From Oxalobacteraceae bacterium (lineage in GTDB: Bacteria; Pseudomonadota; Gammaproteobacteria; Burkholderiales; Burkholderiaceae_D): a stretch of DNA of 36,676 nucleotides. The stretch is taken from positions 1 to 36,676 of the forward strand of contig JAHFQV010000017.1 of assembly GCA_023259175.1 (NCBI GenBank), read 5' to 3'. The translations under genes were made by a program, and so were the position numbers. Shown in pieces: positions 9,447 through 18,657 of the stretch (the first letter of the stretch is position 1; every line of letters starts with the position of its first letter). The notes under the pieces were generated by a model that had not been told where the DNA came from, searched no databases, and worked only from the letters and a program-made list of their open reading frames with translations.

Positions 9447-12400
9447 TTAGTGTAAAGACTTATGCAAACCCTGTAAATCATAGACATGTAATTCATCTAA
9501 ATGGCGCATTCCTTCGACGGCCGCTTCAGCACCTGCAATGGTGGTATAAGTCGTCGCACCGGACGCCAAAGCCGCCACCCGTATCATACGTGAATCGGTA
9601 ATGGCATTGCGTTTTTCTTCGACCGTATTAATCACCAAGACCACTTCACGATTTTTAAGCATATCGACGACGTGTGGGCGACCTTCAGCGACCTTATTTA
9701 CCGAAGCACAAGGAATACCGGCAGCGTTGATCGCTGCAGAAGTACCTTTGGTGGCGACCAAGTTAAAGCCCATTTTAATCAAATCTTTTGCGATATTGAT
9801 GGCGCGTGGCTTGTCGGCATTTTTCACCGTTAGGAAAATTTTACCCGACTTAGGCAAACGAATACCGGCCCCCATTTGCGACTTGACGAAAGCTTCGCCA
9901 AAGGTCTTGCCGACCCCCATCACCTCGCCTGTCGACTTCATTTCAGGTCCCAAAATGGTATCCACGCCAGGGAATTTAACAAAGGGGAAAACCGCTTCTT
10001 TGACACTAAAATAATGCGGCACAACTTCTTTGTAAATTCCTTGCGAATCGAGCGATTGGCCCACCATGCAGCGCGCCGCGATTTTCGCCAACTGTAGTCC
10101 AGTAACCTTAGAAACGTAAGGTACCGTGCGTGATGCGCGGGGATTTACTTCCAGAACATAGACGACATCTTCGCCATCTTTTTGTTGAATCGCAAACTGC
10201 ACATTCATCAAACCAACCACATTCAAACCTTTGGCCATTAAGCTGGTCTGACGTTTTAATTCATCAATCGTCGCTTGTTTTAAAGAGTAAGGCGGCAAAG
10301 AGCAAGCGGAATCACCTGAGTGTACACCGGCTTGTTCAATATGCTCCATCACACCACCGATGAAGGTGCGAGCCCCATCCGATAAGCAATCAACATCGAC
10401 TTCAATCGCATCGTTCAAAAAGCGATCTAATAACACGGGGGAATCATGCGACACCTTCACCGCTTCACGCATATAGCGCTCCAAATCACGCTGTTCGTGC
10501 ACAATTTCCATCGCACGACCGCCTAGAACATAGGACGGCCGCACCACCAAGGGATAACCGATTTCCTGCGCTAAAGCCAGCGCTTCCACTTCAGTACGCG
10601 CAGTGCGGTTAGGCGGTTGGCGCAGACCCAATTCATAGAGCATTTTCTGGAAACGTTCACGATCTTCTGCGGCATCGATCATGTCGGGCGAAGTACCAAT
10701 GATAGGCACACCATTGGCTTCCAATTCCAAAGCCAATTTCAAAGGCGTTTGCCCACCATATTGCACAATCACGCCTACCGGTTTTTCAAGGTCGACAATT
10801 TCCAATACATCTTCCAGCGTCAATGGTTCGAAATACAAACGGTCTGATGTATCGTAATCGGTGGACACGGTTTCTGGATTACAGTTAACCATAATGGTTT
10901 CGTAGCCGTCTTCTCGCATCGCGAAAGCCGCATGTACGCAACAGTAATCGAATTCTATCCCCTGACCGATGCGATTAGGGCCACCGCCCAACACGATAAT
11001 TTTCTTCTTGTCAGTTGGCGCTGATTCACACTCATCTTCATAGGTGGAATACATATAAGCCGTCTTCGTCGCAAATTCGCCCGCACAGGTATCCACCCGT
11101 TTGTAGACAGGGCGAATATTGAGTGCCTTACGTTTTTCACGCACCGCGGTATCAGTCGTTTTCAACAACTTAGCCAAGCGTCGATCGGCAAACCCCTTTT
11201 TCTTCAAACGCAACAAAATCTCTTGATTGATTTGAGCGAGCGACTGGGTTTCTAACCAAAGCTCAATGTCAATGAGGTCTTTGATTTGCGCGAGAAACCA
11301 AGGGTCGATATGGGTATGTTGATGGACTTCTTCTAGACTAAATCCTTGGGCAAAGGCATCCCCTACGTACCAAATACGATCCGGCCCTGGCGCGCCCAAT
11401 TCTTTTTCTAGAATCTCACGGTCCGTGGTTTTTTCGTTCATACCGTCCACGCCCACTTCCAAGCCACGCAAGGCTTTTTGGAAGGATTCTTGGAAAGTGC
11501 GACCAATGGCCATCACTTCGCCCACTGATTTCATTTGCGTCGTTAAACGATTATCGGCTTGCGGGAATTTTTCAAATGCAAAACGCGGGATTTTGGTAAC
11601 GACATAATCAATGGAGGGCTCGAAAGAAGCAGGTGTCGCGCCGCCCGTAATCTCATTGCGCAACTCATCTAAAGTAAATCCAACGGCCAATTTGGCCGCG
11701 ATTTTTGCAATCGGAAATCCAGTGGCTTTAGAGGCCAAGGCCGATGAGCGCGAGACACGCGGATTCATTTCAATCACAATCATCCGACCGTCGGCAGGAT
11801 TGACAGAAAACTGCACGTTTGAACCACCGGTATCAACACCAATTTCACGCAGCACCGCCAATGAGGCATTACGCATGATTTGATATTCTTTGTCCGTCAA
11901 AGTTTGCGCCGGTGCGACCGTAATTGAGTCGCCAGTATGGACGCCCATCGGGTCTAAATTCTCGATGGAACAGACGATAATGCAGTTATCTGCTTTATCG
12001 CGAACCACTTCCATTTCGTATTCTTTCCAACCGATCAAAGATTCTTCGATCAATAATTCACTGGTCGGCGAAGCTTCCAAGCCGCGTTTGCAAATCGTTT
12101 CGAATTCTTCTTCGTTATAAGCGATACCGCCACCGGTTCCGCCCATGGTAAATGAGGGGCGAATGATGACTGGGAAACCGAGATTCTTTTGAACTTCCCA
12201 TGACTCATCCATGGTGTGCGCTACGCCAGAACGTGCCGAGCCCAAACCAATTTTGGTCATCGCTTCTTTAAATTTAGAACGATCTTCCGCCTTATCAATC
12301 GCTTCAGGCGAAGCACCAATCAATTCGCATTTGTATTTTTCAAGCACGCCATGATGATGCAAATCAAGCGCGCAATTTAAGGCGGTTTGCCCACCCATGG

Positions 12401-12665
12401 TCGGCAAAATTGCATCAGGGCGTTCTTTGTCGATAATACGTTCCAGCACCTGCCAAGTAATCGGCTCGATATAAGTCACGTCCGCCATTTCTGGGTCGGT
12501 CATGATGGTCGCTGGATTGCTATTGACCAAAATAACTTTATAGCCCTCTTCACGCAAGGCCTTACAGGCTTGCGCGCCGGAGTAATCGAACTCGCAGGCC
12601 TGACCAATCACAATCGGACCTGCGCCGATAATCAAAATACTTTTTATGTCATTACGCTTAGGCAT
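9447..12665 (-). CDS. carB: Carbamoyl-phosphate synthase large subunit
   Basis: Makes carbamoyl phosphate from bicarbonate, two ATP and ammonia delivered by CarA, for arginine and pyrimidine synthesis. The 1072-residue length is normal. Two homologous synthetase halves begin with [19 protein letters not shown] (about 12) and [18 protein letters not shown] (about 563). Each half has ATP-grasp elements such as [22 protein letters not shown] and ending [16 protein letters not shown] or [13 protein letters not shown]. The C-terminal MGS-like allosteric domain (about 935-1072) holds the usual UMP/ornithine site. It starts 2 bp after the carA stop, so the two subunits are translationally coupled. 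Confidence 0.99.
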   Translation of the reverse strand: MPKRNDIKSILIIGAGPIVIGQACEFDYSGAQACKALREEGYKVILVNSNPATIMTDPEMADVTYIEPITWQVLERIIDKERPDAILPTMGGQTALNCALDLHHHGVLEKYKCELIGASPEAIDKAEDRSKFKEAMTKIGLGSARSGVAHTMDESWEVQKNLGFPVIIRPSFTMGGTGGGIAYNEEEFETICKRGLEASPTSELLIEESLIGWKEYEMEVVRDKADNCIIVCSIENLDPMGVHTGDSITVAPAQTLTDKEYQIMRNASLAVLREIGVDTGGSNVQFSVNPADGRMIVIEMNPRVSRSSALASKATGFPIAKIAAKLAVGFTLDELRNEITGGATPASFEPSIDYVVTKIPRFAFEKFPQADNRLTTQMKSVGEVMAIGRTFQESFQKALRGLEVGVDGMNEKTTDREILEKELGAPGPDRIWYVGDAFAQGFSLEEVHQHTHIDPWFLAQIKDLIDIELWLETQSLAQINQEILLRLKKKGFADRRLAKLLKTTDTAVREKRKALNIRPVYKRVDTCAGEFATKTAYMYSTYEDECESAPTDKKKIIVLGGGPNRIGQGIEFDYCCVHAAFAMREDGYETIMVNCNPETVSTDYDTSDRLYFEPLTLEDVLEIVDLEKPVGVIVQYGGQTPLKLALELEANGVPIIGTSPDMIDAAEDRERFQKMLYELGLRQPPNRTARTEVEALALAQEIGYPLVVRPSYVLGGRAMEIVHEQRDLERYMREAVKVSHDSPVLLDRFLNDAIEVDVDCLSDGARTFIGGVMEHIEQAGVHSGDSACSLPPYSLKQATIDELKRQTSLMAKGLNVVGLMNVQFAIQQKDGEDVVYVLEVNPRASRTVPYVSKVTGLQLAKIAARCMVGQSLDSQGIYKEVVPHYFSVKEAVFPFVKFPGVDTILGPEMKSTGEVMGVGKTFGEAFVKSQMGAGIRLPKSGKIFLTVKNADKPRAINIAKDLIKMGFNLVATKGTSAAINAAGIPCASVNKVAEGRPHVVDMLKNREVVLVINTVEEKRNAITDSRMIRVAALASGATTYTTIAGAEAAVEGMRHLDELHVYDLQGLHKSLH

Positions 12666-12667
12666 TC

Positions 12668-13846
12668 TTACTGTTCTCCACGTTTTTTCGCCAACTGAGC
12701 CGTCGTCATCAACTGCACAAATCGATCAAAGAGATAAGCAATATCGTTAGGACCCGGAGACGCCTCTGGGTGACCTTGGAAGCAGAACGCGGGTTGATCG
12801 GTACGCGCAAAACCCTGCAGGGAACCGTCGAACAGCGAAACATGCGTCACACGACAATTGGCTGGCAAAGACTGCGCATCCACCGCAAAACCGTGATTTT
12901 GTGAAGTAATCAAAACCTGCTTACTGTCTAAATCCTGCACAGGATGATTCGCACCATGATGGCCGAACTTCATCTTCAAGGTTTTAGCACCCGATGCCAA
13001 GGCCATAATTTGATGTCCTAAGCAGATACCAAAAGTTGGAATACCTTTTTCGATCAATTCCTTAGCTGCTGCAATCGCGTAATCGCAAGGCTCAGGATCC
13101 CCTGGGCCATTCGACAAAAACACGCCATCTGGATTTAAAGCCAGCACCTCAGCCGCACTTGATTGCGCAGGCAAGACAGTGACCTTACAAGCACGCGCAC
13201 TGAGCATGCGCAAAATATTGCGCTTGACACCAAAATCAAACGCCACCACATGAAACTGCGGCGCTTGCAATTGACCGTAACCTGAACCTAAAGCCCACTC
13301 GGACTCGGTCCATTCATAAGGCGCAGAAACCGAAACGACTTTGGCCAAGTCCATACCGGACAAGCCGGGAAAAGAACGCGCCAACGCTAGCGCTTTTGCA
13401 GCATCCTGCCCGACCAAAATTGCGCCGCCTTGCGCACCTTTTTCACGCAAAATACGGGTCAATTTGCGCGTATCAATGCCAGCGATGGCGACAATATTTT
13501 GCGACTTTAAATAATCCGCCAAACTTTGCTCTGAACGGAAATTTGACACCATCAGCGGCAAGTCTTTGATGATTAAGCCTGCAGCATGAATTTGCGTGGA
13601 TTCCACATCTTCAGCATTGATGCCGGTGTTGCCGATATGCGGATAAGTTAAAGTAACGATTTGGGAGCGATAACTAGGATCAGTCAAAATCTCCTGGTAA
13701 CCGGTCATGGAGGTATTAAAAACGACTTCGCCAATAGTGTGACCAGAGGCACCAATCGACACGCCAGTAAAAATCGTGCCGTCAGCGAGGGCAAGAATAG
13801 CGATGGATTCGGGATTGGGATTTAAGGACTGCGGAATGGGCAGCAA
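12668..13846 (-). CDS. carA: Carbamoyl-phosphate synthase small (glutaminase) subunit
   Basis: Hydrolyses glutamine and channels ammonia to CarB. The N-terminal CPSase domain has [17 protein letters not shown] and [12 protein letters not shown]. The C-terminal class-I glutamine amidotransferase domain has nucleophile FGICLGHQ and the catalytic His/Glu in [11 protein letters not shown]. No ATG lies near the N-terminus. I chose TTG at 13846 (392 residues) because AGGAG lies 6 nt upstream; a TTG at 13882 would give 404 residues but has no ribosome site. The rare start codon may keep CarA synthesis low. A near-consensus promoter at 14008-14036 implies a leader of about 155 nt. Confidence 0.96.
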   Translation of the reverse strand: MLPIPQSLNPNPESIAILALADGTIFTGVSIGASGHTIGEVVFNTSMTGYQEILTDPSYRSQIVTLTYPHIGNTGINAEDVESTQIHAAGLIIKDLPLMVSNFRSEQSLADYLKSQNIVAIAGIDTRKLTRILREKGAQGGAILVGQDAAKALALARSFPGLSGMDLAKVVSVSAPYEWTESEWALGSGYGQLQAPQFHVVAFDFGVKRNILRMLSARACKVTVLPAQSSAAEVLALNPDGVFLSNGPGDPEPCDYAIAAAKELIEKGIPTFGICLGHQIMALASGAKTLKMKFGHHGANHPVQDLDSKQVLITSQNHGFAVDAQSLPANCRVTHVSLFDGSLQGFARTDQPAFCFQGHPEASPGPNDIAYLFDRFVQLMTTAQLAKKRGEQ

Positions 13847-14007
13847 GGGCAACTCCTGTATGTTACCGTCGCTACGCGCCAAAATTTTGATTCGTCGTGT
13901 GCCCTAGGACTGGTCGAAACGCCATCCTTGGAACACGAAACAATCAAAATATAGAAGGATTTTTTGGATATGCGCTACGACGAAATTTGAATAAGCTAAA
14001 CCCTAGA

Positions 14008-14036
14008 ATTATAGCGCAATTGGCGTTCTCTCGCAA
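14008..14036 (-). promoter_or_regulatory. Predicted sigma-70 promoter for carAB
   Basis: On the minus strand TTGCGA (14036-14031) is separated by exactly 17 bp from a perfect TATAAT (14013-14008). Transcription would start near 14001, about 155 nt before the carA start. The -35 box overlaps one arm of the hairpin at 14033-14075. Confidence 0.75.
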
Positions 14037-14075
14037 TCCGAGAGGCAAATACTTTGGAATTACCCCTCGGATCGC
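14033..14075 (-). terminator. Hairpin after the copper operon, upstream of carA
   Basis: Arms 14033-14045 (GCAATCCGAGAGG) and 14063-14075 (CCCCTCGGATCGC) enclose a 17-nt loop. In plus-strand RNA two positions mismatch. In minus-strand RNA both become G-U pairs and all 13 pair, so it probably acts in the minus transcript leaving the copper operon. No T-run follows. Confidence 0.55.
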
Positions 14076-14081
14076 ATTGGC

Positions 14082-14516
14082 TTATTTCATTTTTCGTGAT
14101 GACCAATGAATATGCGTGATCAGCCAAGTGTCCTTGACGCGTTTGAATAAGACAGTTTCGGTAGCCAAAGAGCGAAAAACGCCCATTTTGGTATTACTGG
14201 TCGTTTCGATTTCTCCCCAGATCGAGGCCAAGTTCGCATCCATTTGCACGCTTTGCTGCAAAAGCTTACGGGTACTTGTTTTCGCAAAAGCGATGTCCTC
14301 GCCCAGATGGTGACTTGCATATTCATCCTTAGAGCGTTCGACATAGCCTGACTCGTAAATAACTGCATCGGGGGCTAATTGAGCAAGTACGCCCGCTTGA
14401 TCACCTGAACGCATTGCAGCGTGAAATGCGGCAAGCGCATCCTTGGGTTCGGTCGCGAATGCCAAGTTACTCAAAACAGCAAAGACAAATGCCAGTAGTA
14501 GTTGATAATTTTTCAC
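14082..14516 (-). CDS. Periplasmic NTF2-like (SnoaL/DUF4440-type) protein
   Basis: A 144-residue protein with a signal peptide (about 1-21, cleavage near AFA-TE) and one NTF2-like cone domain. DALAAFHAAMRSGDQAGVLAQLAPDAVIYESG is the typical first helix and strand, and the end TWLITHIHWSSRK is the typical final strand. Such domains bind small ligands or act as enzymes, and no catalytic residues can be assigned here. The start is GTG at 14516, preceded by GAGAGGA at good spacing. It is the last gene of the minus-strand copper cluster, 40 bp after the CusF-like gene, so a role in copper stress or its oxidative damage is inferred from context only. Confidence 0.8.
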   Translation of the reverse strand: MKNYQLLLAFVFAVLSNLAFATEPKDALAAFHAAMRSGDQAGVLAQLAPDAVIYESGYVERSKDEYASHHLGEDIAFAKTSTRKLLQQSVQMDANLASIWGEIETTSNTKMGVFRSLATETVLFKRVKDTWLITHIHWSSRKMK

Positions 14517-14556
14517 AAAATTCCTCTCAAAATATAAGGTAAATACCTACAAAATT

Positions 14557-14916
14557 TCACTTGCTTTTCTGAATCATCGTTACGAGCATTTTCCCGTTTT
14601 CACGTATGACTTTGAACTTAATTTTTTCACCCGCTTGCACCTGATCGAGCAAAGTTTTGTCATTGACGTAAAACACCATGGTCATGCTTGGCATACCCAA
14701 ACTCTTAATTTCCCCGTGCTTGAGCGTGATTTTACCGAGCTCCTTGTCGATTTTCTTGACCTCCGCGTCGCTCATTTCGTCAACTGGCGCATCACCAGTC
14801 TTGTCGGCACCTTGGACGGCGATGTCCTTGTTCGTTGACTGCGCAGCGCCAACGCTACTTAAACCCCAAGCTAGCCATGCGCCCATCACTAGCGCCGTAT
14901 AAAATTTATTTCTCAT
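14557..14916 (-). CDS. CusF-like periplasmic copper-binding protein
   Basis: A 119-residue protein with a signal peptide (about 1-25), a variable acidic linker and a CusF-type OB-fold domain (about 58-117). In E. coli CusF, Cu(I)/Ag(I) is bound by His36, Met47 and Met49 and capped by Trp44. Aligned by spacing, this protein has His67, Met78 and Met80, all conserved, but Met75 in place of the Trp. The site may therefore bind Cu(I) with a third sulfur and no cation-pi cap. An ideal AAGGAGGT ribosome site precedes the ATG. It lies 30 bp after the cupredoxin gene in the same operon. No CusCBA pump is seen to receive its metal. Confidence 0.9.
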   Translation of the reverse strand: MRNKFYTALVMGAWLAWGLSSVGAAQSTNKDIAVQGADKTGDAPVDEMSDAEVKKIDKELGKITLKHGEIKSLGMPSMTMVFYVNDKTLLDQVQAGEKIKFKVIRENGKMLVTMIQKSK

Positions 14917-14946
14917 GATTACCTCCTTAGACCCTAAAAAAAACGC

Positions 14947-15501
14947 TTAATGTTGATGACTAGCGTGCTCATCGGGTGTCTGCACTGCTGCTTTCGCCTT
15001 TTCGGCTTTTTTGCCCTTGGCGACGTTCACCATACCCTTCATTCCTGCATCATAATGGCCCGGCTGTAGGCAAGCGAAGGCGATTTCTCCGGCCTGTGTA
15101 AATTGCCAAATCACCTCACCTGCCTGCCCTGACGCGACCGTGACCATATTTGGATCAGAGTGCTCCATCTCAGGGAATTTCTTCATCAACTCGTAATGCT
15201 CCTTCAGCTCTTTGGCACCACCCAATACAAATTCATGTTTCAATTTCCCCGAATTCTTTACAACAAAGCGTATCGTCTCACCCTGTTTCACTAACACGGA
15301 CGCTGGGGTGAAACGCATCGCGTCACTCATATCCACATCCACGGTCCGTGAGACCCTGGCAGCAAGCCCCGCGACCCCGATTTTCTGCGCATCGGCATGA
15401 GCGCCATGTCCCTTATCGTGAGCAAATGCAGATGCGCTTGCCAATGCCAAGGCACACAACAATAAAACGGAGCTAGATTTAAAAATAATTTTCGATTTCA
15501 T
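14947..15501 (-). CDS. Periplasmic type-1 copper cupredoxin, CopI-like
   Basis: A 184-residue exported blue-copper protein. The signal peptide is about 1-27, followed by a His-rich start of the mature protein (HDKGHGAHAD). The plastocyanin/azurin-like domain spans about 52-162. The four type-1 ligands are visible and correctly spaced: His89 (KHEF), Cys144 (FACLQPGH), His149 and Met154. A Lys/Ala-rich tail ends in HASHQH. The His-rich N-terminus and copper-operon setting resemble CopI, a periplasmic cupredoxin needed for copper tolerance in some betaproteobacteria. I infer the same role rather than electron transfer in respiration. It lies 33 bp after the multicopper oxidase gene. Confidence 0.9.
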   Translation of the reverse strand: MKSKIIFKSSSVLLLCALALASASAFAHDKGHGAHADAQKIGVAGLAARVSRTVDVDMSDAMRFTPASVLVKQGETIRFVVKNSGKLKHEFVLGGAKELKEHYELMKKFPEMEHSDPNMVTVASGQAGEVIWQFTQAGEIAFACLQPGHYDAGMKGMVNVAKGKKAEKAKAAVQTPDEHASHQH

Positions 15502-15534
15502 GACTTTCCTTCTAGGTAAAATATTGGAGACGAT

Positions 15535-16947
15535 TCAATGAATGTGTTTCATAGGCTTACGAACTTGAAGTTCAATCGACGGCGTTTTCTGCGTTTTCTG
15601 GGCTTCGGCTTGAGCCGCTTTCTCATTCCCCATCGGTGCACGAACGGGTTCTGTGAGCGCCCCACCATATTCAAAAGCAGTCGTATGGGGCGGATGTTTA
15701 AACCAGCCCGGGTCTTTATAGTCGCCCGGCTTTTGGTTTTTCCTCACCTTTAGCACACTAAACATGCCGCCCATTTCGATACCGCCAAACGGCCCCTGGC
15801 CGGTCATCATCGGTATTGTGTTATCCGGCAAAGGCATTTCCATCTCACCCATTTCCGCCATCCCACGTTCGCCCATAGCCATATAATCCGGCACCAAATT
15901 GTTAATTTTCTCAAGAATACCTTGGTGATCAACCCCCAACATCGTTGGCACATCATGTCCCATCGCATTCATGGTGTGATGACTCTTATGGCAGTGAAAT
16001 GCCCAATCACCTTCTTCATCCGCAACAAACTCAATTTGCCGCATTTGACCTACCGCGACGTCAGTCGTCACTTCTGGCCAACGAGCGCTTTTCGGAATCG
16101 GCCCACCATCGGTGCCGGTTACGGAAAATTCGTGACCATGCAGATGAATCGGATGATTTGTCATCGTCAAATTTCCAATGCGGATGCGTACCTTGTCGTG
16201 TTGACGCACGTTGAGGGTATCAATGCCCGGAAAAATGCGGCTATTCCAACTCCACAGATTAAAGTCCAACATCGTCATTATCTTAGGCGTATAACTACCC
16301 GGGTCAACGTCGTAGGCATTGAGCAGAAAACAAAAATCACGATTAACCTCATCGATCAAGGGATGCTTTGCCTTGGGATGCGTTACCCAAAAACCCATCA
16401 TGCCCATGGCCATCTGCGTCATTTCGTCGGCATGAGGATGATACATAAAACTGCCAGCTCGGCGCGCCACAAACTCGTAGACAAAGGTTTTTCCAGGCTG
16501 GATCGATTTTTGGGTCAAACCAGATACGCCATCCATACCATTCGGCAAGCGCTGCCCATGCCAATGCACGCTGGTGTGCTCAGGTAGACGATTGGTCACA
16601 AAAATGCGCACACGATCGCCCTCAACGACCTCTATCGTCGGCCCCGGACTCTGTCCGTTATAGCCCCACAAATGGGCTTTCATCCCCGGTGCCATTTCGC
16701 GCACCACCGGTTCAGCCACCAAGTGAAACTCTTTAACCCCTTTGTTCATGCGCCAAGGCAGTGTCCAACCATTGAGCGTGACGACCGGGTTATAGGGACG
16801 GCCGGAATTGGGTATTAAGGGCTGCATGGTATCGGGCGAGATTTGACTCACAATTTCAGGCAAAGCCGCCATCGCCACTTTACTTACCGATGTCGCCGCC
16901 ACTGCGGCGGTGCCTGCACCCAACAAAAAATTTCTTCTTGAATTCAT
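15535..16947 (-). CDS. Tat-exported multicopper oxidase with Met-rich segment
   Basis: Probable periplasmic cuprous oxidase, detoxifying Cu(I) with O2. The 470-residue protein starts with a twin-arginine signal (NSRRNFLLG). Copper motifs are HWHG (128-131), YHPHADE (169-175), HPIHLHGH (265-272) and HCHKSHHTMNAM (318-329), which supply the type 2/3 cluster and the type 1 site. There seem to be two cupredoxin domains (about 55-190 and 205-345) rather than the three of CueO or CopA. A Met-rich stretch (about 357-395, around ten Met) follows the type-1 motif and may capture Cu(I). The last 70 residues look disordered. It is the second gene of the operon, 22 bp after the TolC-family gene. Confidence 0.92.
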   Translation of the reverse strand: MNSRRNFLLGAGTAAVAATSVSKVAMAALPEIVSQISPDTMQPLIPNSGRPYNPVVTLNGWTLPWRMNKGVKEFHLVAEPVVREMAPGMKAHLWGYNGQSPGPTIEVVEGDRVRIFVTNRLPEHTSVHWHGQRLPNGMDGVSGLTQKSIQPGKTFVYEFVARRAGSFMYHPHADEMTQMAMGMMGFWVTHPKAKHPLIDEVNRDFCFLLNAYDVDPGSYTPKIMTMLDFNLWSWNSRIFPGIDTLNVRQHDKVRIRIGNLTMTNHPIHLHGHEFSVTGTDGGPIPKSARWPEVTTDVAVGQMRQIEFVADEEGDWAFHCHKSHHTMNAMGHDVPTMLGVDHQGILEKINNLVPDYMAMGERGMAEMGEMEMPLPDNTIPMMTGQGPFGGIEMGGMFSVLKVRKNQKPGDYKDPGWFKHPPHTTAFEYGGALTEPVRAPMGNEKAAQAEAQKTQKTPSIELQVRKPMKHIH

Positions 16948-16969
16948 GATTTAATTCTCTCTCTAGGCT

Positions 16970-18421
16970 TCAATCGCTATCCGTTACAGGCATGCCACGC
17001 TTGGTGCTCGCCAAGTTGGGCTTCCCTATCATCGCCATTTCCAAATCGGCTTGCGCAATCCAAAAATCACGTAAGGCTTCGATTGCGCTATTGACACTCA
17101 CAATTTGTGTACGTGCATCGGCTAACAACTCAAATACACCAATGAACATACCGTTATAGCGCAACAAATTTTCTTCGCTAATACGCTTTTTGAGCGGCAC
17201 AATTTCGTCGCGATAATGCCGTGCAATCTCAAAGCTGGAGCGATAGGCCTGATACGCTTCGTTGACTTCACTACGGGCATTAATAGCCGTCTGCGCTGTG
17301 ATATTTAAGGACTGCATGTAGCGTGCCTCAGCTTTTGCGACCTTAGCACTACCCCAATCAAACAAGGGCAATTCCAGGGACACTTCATAGCCATTCTGAA
17401 ATGCGGCATCCGATGCACCTTCGCGGCTTCGTGTAAGACCCATCTCTAAGACATTGATAAAACGAGTCGCCTTGCTAAGACCCAGATTTTTCGACAAAGC
17501 TTCTGTTTGCAAGCGCGCCATTTTTACATCGATGCGCTCGTTGAGCGCCATTTGCTCAAGCTTGTTTAAGGCGATGACCGCTTCTGGTAAGTCGGGCAAG
17601 CGCTCGGGCAATTCAAATTTAATCTGGTCACCGGACAGGCCGAGTAAGCGCGTTAAGTGCTCACGATGCGCCAATGAACTTTGTTCGGCACGCAGCACAC
17701 CTAACATCGCTTCGGCGTAAAAAGCTTGCTCACGGGCTTGCTGTAACTTATTAAAATTCCCCACTTGCTGCATACGACGCGCCAACTCCGCGCCAGCCTC
17801 AGCAGCAGAACGAATCTGATTGGCATAACGCAGCGATTCTTCGGCTGCGACTGCATTGAAATAAGCCTTGCGCGTTTCGGCAGCCAAGCGCAACATCGCA
17901 AGACTGACCCGCGCTTGTGTCTGCTCAAACTGACGGCGCTCTATGCTCATCCTTTGCGGCATGGTCACCAGCGAGAAAATATTCAGACTAATCGCTTGCT
18001 CAATTTTATAGTCACTCCCCAAATTTCCATTTTGCTTGGCTCGCATCAGGCGAAAGCTAGGATTTGTGATGCGACCTGCTTGCACTAAGTCGGATTCACT
18101 AATCGCCAACTCAGCAAAATCCGCCTGCAAACCGCGGTTATTGAGCAAAGCGATTTGCACACTATCGTCAACGCTAAGTGGTTTGCGCAATAGCTCACTC
18201 ACCCGTGCTGCTATCGTATTTTGATCTGTCTCCGATTTGGACCAAATCAGCTCTTTGCCGATACGCTCACGCGCAAGCTTAGAAACAGGATCGAATCCGC
18301 CGTCTGGACTAAACGAAGTACAGCCGACCAATAAAGTGACGATTATGGTGGAAATTAAGGTGGAAACTAAGGTGGCGATTACACCTAACAGTGCCAAACC
18401 CACTGGCGCGTTTTTTTTCAT
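16970..18421 (-). CDS. TolC-family outer-membrane efflux lipoprotein
   Basis: Outer-membrane channel protein of the OEP/TolC superfamily, 483 residues from ATG 18421. I preferred this start to one 19 codons upstream because it gives a direct lipoprotein signal: basic MKKNAPVG, a hydrophobic stretch and lipobox LVGC with Cys34. Long helical repeats containing SVDDSVQIALLNNRGLQADFAELAISE (about residue 80 onward) and a second half with DVKMARLQTEALSKNLGLSKA are typical of the family. It opens the copper operon, suggesting export of periplasmic copper. No membrane-fusion protein or RND pump is adjacent. The ribosome site is weak (GGGA). Confidence 0.88.
   Translation of the reverse strand: MKKNAPVGLALLGVIATLVSTLISTIIVTLLVGCTSFSPDGGFDPVSKLARERIGKELIWSKSETDQNTIAARVSELLRKPLSVDDSVQIALLNNRGLQADFAELAISESDLVQAGRITNPSFRLMRAKQNGNLGSDYKIEQAISLNIFSLVTMPQRMSIERRQFEQTQARVSLAMLRLAAETRKAYFNAVAAEESLRYANQIRSAAEAGAELARRMQQVGNFNKLQQAREQAFYAEAMLGVLRAEQSSLAHREHLTRLLGLSGDQIKFELPERLPDLPEAVIALNKLEQMALNERIDVKMARLQTEALSKNLGLSKATRFINVLEMGLTRSREGASDAAFQNGYEVSLELPLFDWGSAKVAKAEARYMQSLNITAQTAINARSEVNEAYQAYRSSFEIARHYRDEIVPLKKRISEENLLRYNGMFIGVFELLADARTQIVSVNSAIEALRDFWIAQADLEMAMIGKPNLASTKRGMPVTDSD
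18341..18380. repeat. Imperfect 12-bp tandem repeat inside the TolC-family signal peptide
   Basis: About three imperfect copies of GGTGGAAATTAA-like units lie in the gene start. On the coding strand they encode the LVSTLIST-IIVTL stretch of the hydrophobic signal segment, so a copy change would lengthen the segment by four residues without a frameshift. Confidence 0.6.
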
Positions 18422-18626
18422 ACAATTTTTCCCATAAAAATTGAGATGGTACTTTTCGAGGCAGCTCGATGTGAGCATCTAAATGAGATTTTCCTATCGC
18501 AGCATAGTCGCAGAAGAACGCGCACTATGACCCCTATACACGGTCGGCACTCAAACAACGCAATGACAAACCACAAAGGAAAGACCCAAGTTAACACAGA
18601 CTCGAAAAAACAGCAGCACGTAACTT

Positions 18627-18643
18627 TAGACTAGCCTAGTCTA
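18627..18643. promoter_or_regulatory. CTAG-rich palindrome near the copper operon
   Basis: TAGACTAG-C-CTAGTCTA, a perfect 8-bp inverted repeat with a single central base. It lies 14 bp after the stop of the His-rich gene and about 205 bp upstream of the TolC-family start. It could be a regulator operator or a weak terminator; no T-run follows on the minus strand. Confidence 0.45.
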
Positions 18644-18657
18644 GGAAGCGGCTGATC

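Noticed and set aside
9601-10014. 137-codon plus-strand open frame within carB
   Set aside because: Antisense shadow of a well-conserved coding region; no ribosome site.
15922-16587. 221-codon plus-strand open frame within the multicopper oxidase gene
   Set aside because: It lies wholly antisense to a gene with intact copper motifs, and its translation has no domain character.
18422-18657. CueR- or CusR-type copper operator upstream of the TolC-family gene
   Set aside because: No known box could be matched. A TTGCGT/TATAGG pair with a 19-bp spacer exists on the minus strand but has no dyad between the boxes.
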